Positions 58,850 to 64,000 of a stretch of DNA of 64,000 nucleotides are shown in pieces. The stretch lies in NCBI RefSeq assembly GCF_018139145.2, contig NC_059487.1, forward strand, positions 9,197,792 through 9,261,791. The letters run 5' to 3'. The translations under genes were made by a program, and so were the position numbers. Under the pieces are notes generated by a model. The model did not search any database. It saw nothing but the letters and a program-made list of their open reading frames with translations, and was not told where the DNA came from. Each line of letters begins with the position of its first letter. Position 1 is the first letter of the stretch. The DNA is from Gymnogyps californianus (taxonomy: Eukaryota; Chordata; Aves; Accipitriformes; Cathartidae).

Positions 58850-58900
58850 GCCTACGCCCGTGGCCTCCTGTGTTTCACCTCAGGCGAAAGGCCCGCGCCA

Positions 58901-61900
58901 CATCCCGTGTGTCCTCAGCCTTTTGTAGCCAGCGCAGAGGTGCAAGTTTCATCTCCCCTTCTTTATACCATCCCACCACCCACGTTGGGGCTGTGCTTTA
59001 CGGTGCTCCTGCTTGCACCCTTCTTGCTCGGTGACCTTCACCCATTCCTGGCAATGCTCATTTCTGGATCCTAATTCAGATTTCCTCTGCAAATTTAGGC
59101 ACAAATTGCTCCAGCGTTTCTGTTGTGTTTATGACTTCAAGCTTTTCTTTACAATTACAGTGACAAAATCTTCATTAAAACTAAGTATACAAATCAGATT
59201 AAAAAAAAGCACTGGGCTACAGAAGCTGAGATATGTGCTTGGCCTGATAAACTTTGCATTTTATCAGACAGGATTCCTGGATGCCACCACCATCTTTCCC
59301 ACCAGTTGTTTAATGTTCCTGTCCCAGCTAAACTCTGCCCAATGTGTCTTTAACACCTGCTGTCTTCTCCATCCACTTGTCTTGCTTCACTCCAACTCTT
59401 CTACCTCCGCTGCATTTTCCTCCTGCCATCTCCATATCTTCATGTTCTTCTTTGCCATAAACAAGAAAGCAAAAGGAATCCCTTAAGAACCGCACACCCT
59501 GCTCACCTCCAGCCCATGTACCTTTCATGCTGTTGACCTTATTCTTCATCCAAACACAAACCCCAAAATTTCCAGTGGCAAAGATGTATTTCATAAGGAG
59601 GATTAGAAACTGGTACTGCAATGGTCCTATTCAAATGAAGTACACTTTCCTAGTGATACTATCATGAAAAAAATTGGTCAAGACAAATATTCACATAACA
59701 CATCCTTCTTAAAATGGGGAATGTTAAATTACATCTAGAAAATCACAAATAGGGAAGTCTAACAGGGTTAATGGTATCTGCTCAGCCACCACAAACTGTG
59801 CTGATAGCCTGGTGGAAGCTTGGTTAGAGTCAGTGGAGAAAACCACCAAGTGATTGAAAAAATGTCAGTAATAGTAACAAAGAAAAAATTGTTTCAGATT
59901 GTGTAACTAGTTAGGCGCTGGCCCTGTGTCACAGTGTCACAGCTGGTCGATGGGGATCCAGCCCCCACCCCTTTCAAATCACTTCCTCCTGCTTCGCCGT
60001 TCCCCTCTAACGCTTTCCTCCTGTGTGGCTGTGCTCTCAGTCAGCTCTGCAAAGGGACTGGTTTTACAAAAACCATCTGCCTGGGAGAGTTCCTTTATTT
60101 ATTTATTTCAATCAAATCCCATCAGGAGCTGGATGCTGAGCGCAGCCTGCGAACAGCCAAGCAGCACCAGTGAGAGTGCCGCAGCCTCGGGAGGGCACAG
60201 GCTTGGACCAGGGGCTTCTTCAGCCGGATTTGCCTCGAGGGGAATCATAACGTGGGTGTTAGACATCTTCTGTAACCAAAGCCTTGCCTGCACCGAGCAG
60301 TAGCTGTGCCCATGGCTGTTGCGGGCAGGTGCCCGTGGGTGCTGACAAGGCTACTGTCTTGGTAGCTCTAGAGTGCTCTAGCTGCTGTGGGCATTGTCTA
60401 AGTTTGCTCCCACCACCTGCATAGCCACACCAGTGAGGGCACCAAACCTGCTGTAGGCTGTCATTCGTGCCAGCGTAGCTTCTTCCTGTTTGAAACCACC
60501 AAGATTTTCACCAGTGTACCTATACAGATGGAGGAAATGCCCAGTGCAGATAAAGATCGTATGAAAATCTACACATCCATCTCAGCATCTTACACTGCAG
60601 TCCCAGTCACCACAAAATCTGAACCTCCTTCTAGCGCACAGCCAGCTTATTTGTCATCACTTTGCAAACAGTCTGCAAAATCCTTCATTTAACAAATAAC
60701 CTCCTTGGAAATGTTCGCTAAGCAAAGACTCACCGTGCCTACTTACACATGCAGCTGTATTTAGACCACTTACAACGGGTGTCTCATTTAGTTGTTGCAG
60801 CTACTCCCTACAGCTGCCTGCAGTCCCGGGCTGACAGATCTCCTCTGCCTGTACAGTCAATCTAAACTGCTCATGGTTCTGCAGAACTAAAATACCACGA
60901 TCACAAAGACCAAGAGCAGAGAATGAGTAGGTAAGCCCGAGTGTAAGTTCAAAATGACCATTTGTTTTAACATACTAAAAAGTAGCATATACCAAACTGA
61001 CTGTTTTTTTTAAGATGAGGGATGTTTGCGTATATCTTAAAATGAGCTCAAGGTAATCTTAAATAATAGTTAGTACCTTCCCAGTGAAAAATGAAGACTA
61101 CTAAAAAACCAAAAGGAATATATGTAAAAAAAGAAAAGAAGAGCAAAGAAGAGCGAGTCACATCACAGTTTCTGGGTAGCTCTCTTTTCTTTCCTACCCT
61201 CACTGCGTTCTAGCTCAGGTTACACTACAGATTACACCAGCACAAAAAATGCAGTTGTCATTTAATTTTTTTCTCTACAGTTGAAGCAGAGTCATCCTGA
61301 CATTTTGTAATGAGGACATTTCAGCAATGTAATTAATAGTTACACCAGTTTCAGGCACCAGTACTGAGAATGTTTAGGCAGATATTTTCAATGCCATTCT
61401 AACTAGGGCAGTCTTACTACAAAAACTTTTTGTAGAACTGACTTTTAGACTGTATTTCAATTTAGTAATACCATGTTTTAATTTCTTACTTCGCAATCTA
61501 CTGTTCTTATCCACTCATGGGGACAATTGAAGTAGAAATAGAAATCCCTTCTCCTCCCACAAACATTTCAGCTCATGAAACATATTTGCTCCATTTTTTC
61601 TTATATTCAACTGCAGAAATATTTTTTTTTTAAATGAGAGAAAAGATATTATGATAGAATTCGCTTCAAATGATAATCTAATAAAAGGAGCAACTGAAGA
61701 ACCTAAACAGGATGTTGTACTTGACCAGAACTGTTACAAGCAATAACACCATTGCCACAAAACCACTGGCCTAATGCTGTAACTGGCTGAAATGATAATC
61801 CTAGCCTCCAGCCTTGAGGCTCAATCTGTAATTAAAATAAAACTTATCAAGTGGCATTGTTATTTGCTTTGAGGTGGAAGTGGCACTGGATTTTAAAACA

Positions 61901-64000
61901 GCCCACATTCTTTTAAGCACCACATTTTGGCCCTTCATATCTTTGTGTTTCAGACAGAAAGGAATGACATCCCTCCTTTATATGGAGCAGCTAAACTTCC
62001 TTCACATCATTTCTGCACATGGCCCAGCTCCGCCATCCATGAACATGGGAGGAGAAAGGTGTCATTGGGAGTTGGGAGTCACATGTCAAGGGAGAAATGT
62101 CAGGAGTCATTGAGGTGACCCTCAATTCCAGTAATCCTAAAAGAGGAGCAAAGGGATGCACAGCCAGGTTTACATGTATCTGCATAATCAGGAATAACGA
62201 ATTTGGCAAACGGTAATAGAAACCAAGCGACAGTGATACTGCAGCCTGCAGACTTACTCCCGCAGCATCTGAGGATTTAAACAAACTTTCAAAGCCTCCC
62301 TTAAGGGCACTCTAATTTTTTGCCTTGTATTGTAACGCTTTTGATTTTTGGTTAGAAAATCACTGTGAAAGATCTCGACTAGGCTGTAGCCCAATGGGCC
62401 AAACCCACTCCTTGATGCATTTCTTGCATAGCATTAGCTTTGCTGTAAAGATTTTACATGTGATCTCACCATTCACAGGAGGTATGCGCTCTCCTGATTT
62501 CCAAGCCTTTGATTTTCATTTGCCTGTTGAGAAGGAATGCCCAAAGGAAAACCTCCAGCCTCAGACTGAGAAGTTAGATTTGTTAAATCAAGTGAAATAA
62601 AACCTATTTTAGTTCTTCTGATGCTCAATTTTTGTAAGCACAGAACTTGAGGCTCACAAAGGAGCCGTGCAGGCTGCAGAATTCATACTGCACAACTGCA
62701 AATTAAAAGGAGTTGATTTATTTTCCATAATTTTAAATCATTATCTATGTTTTTTCTCCCAGGACTTTTTTTGCCCAGATGATTAAATTAACACCACAGC
62801 AAGCAGAGTTTTATTCCCCTCCCTGCTCCCCTCCCCCCCAAATGAATTGTCATAGAACCAATGAATTGTCATAGACCACTTGGCCTCCTCTGAGGCTGTC
62901 CTGTAGAGAGAGTTTATCAAATGCTGTTCGTGTTTTCATCGCTGCACATTATAGATCTCATTTCAAAACCAGAAATTGTTTATTGGCAAGTCCAAGGTTG
63001 AGCCCCCATTTTTAATGCAAAGCGTTGTACAAAACTACGAGGTTGCTGATTGGAATGATTTAATATCTTTTCCCAGAGCAGGCAGCACAAGCACGCTTGT
63101 TTTGCAAGTAGGATTATGTTTTATGCACTGAATAGTCATGAGTCTCTTGTGGTCTGCCATTCAAGTTTGCAAAGACAAGTGAAAGTTCAATCTGGCAAAG
63201 CACAGCCTGCGGACACAACTGGCTGGCAGGGCATGCCTAAATCAGACCAGAAATTTCTATGTCCATGAGCCTTTACCGTAGTGGCTCCCAGTGTTTTGGA
63301 AGCAAGCCTTCCTGCCTTATTTTTTTTGCCTTTCTCCCCCACTTCTCCATCGCATCTCTGTGTTACAGAGCTCCGTGTTACGTGTGTCCCCACTGCTTTG
63401 CCTCCTCCTCTCTGCCTGTGACACCAGCTTCTCACCCACAGGTGATGCCTTCCCATGTGTTTCACTGATCCTCAAATGCATCCAGGTCTCTAAGCTCCAC
63501 TGATTAAAGAACATGTAAATAAACTGTATTTTGGGGGCGTGCCTATATTCCTCCAAGGAGCAAGTCCTATTGCTAGTTTCCCACTCAAACAACGGATGGT
63601 GGTTTTGACAATGCATTTGCAAATTGTACTCCTTACCTATTTAGCACAATATGCTATAAATTTTCTTCCATTTTAGTTGTGCTACTAAATAAATGAGTTT
63701 TTTATGCATAGGACTCCAGTGTTTTTGCCTGATGAACACTGCAGAAGGTCAGAACAATAATATTCTGTTTGACTTTTTATATGCTGGAAGATTAATTCAA
63801 TTTTGGAACTACATTTGCTTTTGCTTACTTTATTTGTTTTTTTCCCTAAACATGAGTATCAAATTATAGATAATTCTGACATCTAAGGAGATGGCTCAGA
63901 CTATAGGTATGTGACTGGTTGCACAAAATGTTTATGATTCCACAGGCAATTCAAGTTATGTCATTATTCTTTGTACCTGTTATTATCTGATTTCATAAGT
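58901..64000. other. 5' flank of ATP9A, no gene recognised
   Basis: About 5 kb upstream of ATP9A. Composition falls back to AT-rich and no coding exon, RNA gene or transposon was recognised on either strand. By conserved amniote gene order, SALL4 (same strand) would be expected further right. Its zinc-finger exons are not seen here. Part of its 3' untranslated region could reach into the window, but nothing shows it. Confidence 0.7.
62841..62877. repeat. 19-bp tandem duplication in the 5' flank
   Basis: AATGAATTGTCATAGAACC is followed at once by a copy that differs by a one-base deletion near its end. Confidence 0.9.

Larger units (their letters stand above)
57530..58900 (-). promoter_or_regulatory. 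ATP9A: CpG-island promoter of ATP9A
   Basis: About 1.4 kb of very GC- and CpG-rich DNA spans coding exon 1, the 5' leader and the start of intron 1, in an otherwise AT-rich window. No TATA box stands near the expected start, which fits a broad housekeeping-type promoter. GC boxes include ccgccccgcc (58616-58625) and cccgccccgc (58579-58588). The transcription start is not visible directly. I expect it between about 58400 and 58800. Confidence 0.85.

Noticed and set aside
57874..59074. Three overlapping plus-strand open frames of 323-386 codons and a long minus-strand frame (279 codons)
   Set aside because: They lie in the CpG island where stop codons are rare by composition. The translations are low-complexity Pro/Arg/Ala/Gly and several frames are open at once. 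None resembles a known protein.
58901..64000. SALL4 exons or other neighbouring gene
   Set aside because: Expected from synteny to lie in this direction, but no zinc-finger coding sequence or other recognisable exon was found in the flank.
1..64000. CRISPR arrays, operons, tRNA or rRNA genes, prophage or other prokaryotic systems
   Set aside because: No regularly spaced repeats, RNA gene cores or prokaryotic gene organisation. The window is avian intronic and flanking DNA.

Overview
The window is vertebrate nuclear DNA, almost certainly from a neoavian bird. It holds introns of a few hundred bases to about 12 kb, CR1 LINE 3' ends, and two copies of an avian-type endogenous-retrovirus LTR. 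No mammalian repeats (Alu, L1, B1) were seen. It is not bacterial and contains no operon, CRISPR array, phage or other prokaryotic system.

One gene dominates: ATP9A, a class-2 P4-ATPase (phospholipid-flippase family, orthologue of yeast Neo1), on the minus strand. I located 25 coding exons by reading the complement. Exon 1 starts with ATG at 58349 and exon 25 ends at 976. Every intron is GT-AG, every exon junction keeps frame, and the exons sum to 2745 nt, or 915 codons with no internal stop. The family hallmarks are present: DGET in the actuator domain (residues 193-196), the PISL motif in M4 (344-347), the phosphorylation site DKTGT with D391, KGAD in the N domain (568-571), TGDKLETA (677-684) and GDGGND (784-789). 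The human protein has about 1047 residues in 28 coding exons, so the last three exons (M7-M10 and the C-terminus) should lie beyond the left edge.

Layout by region. 1-975: partial intron 25. 976-5631: exons 25-19, tightly packed. 7536-9619: exons 18-16. 9620-15965: intron 15, with a CR1 and a doubtful old repeat. 15966-27234: exons 15-10. 30416-35461: exons 9-5, with an LTR in intron 7 in the same orientation as the gene. 35462-46541: exons 4-2, with a decayed CR1 in intron 3. 46542-58281: intron 1, with a solo LTR flanked by a perfect 5-bp target duplication, in antisense orientation. 57530-58900: CpG-island promoter and exon 1, with a CCAAT box and GC boxes. 58900-64000: upstream flank with no recognisable gene. 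In amniotes the next gene on this side is normally SALL4, but no SALL4 coding sequence was recognised.

The points most worth checking are a NAGNAG acceptor at exon 14, the sense-oriented LTR with TATA and polyadenylation motifs in intron 7, an open in-frame 5' leader of 112 codons before the ATP9A start, and an extra cysteine in the N-terminal Cys cluster. I found no sign of an undescribed biological system.
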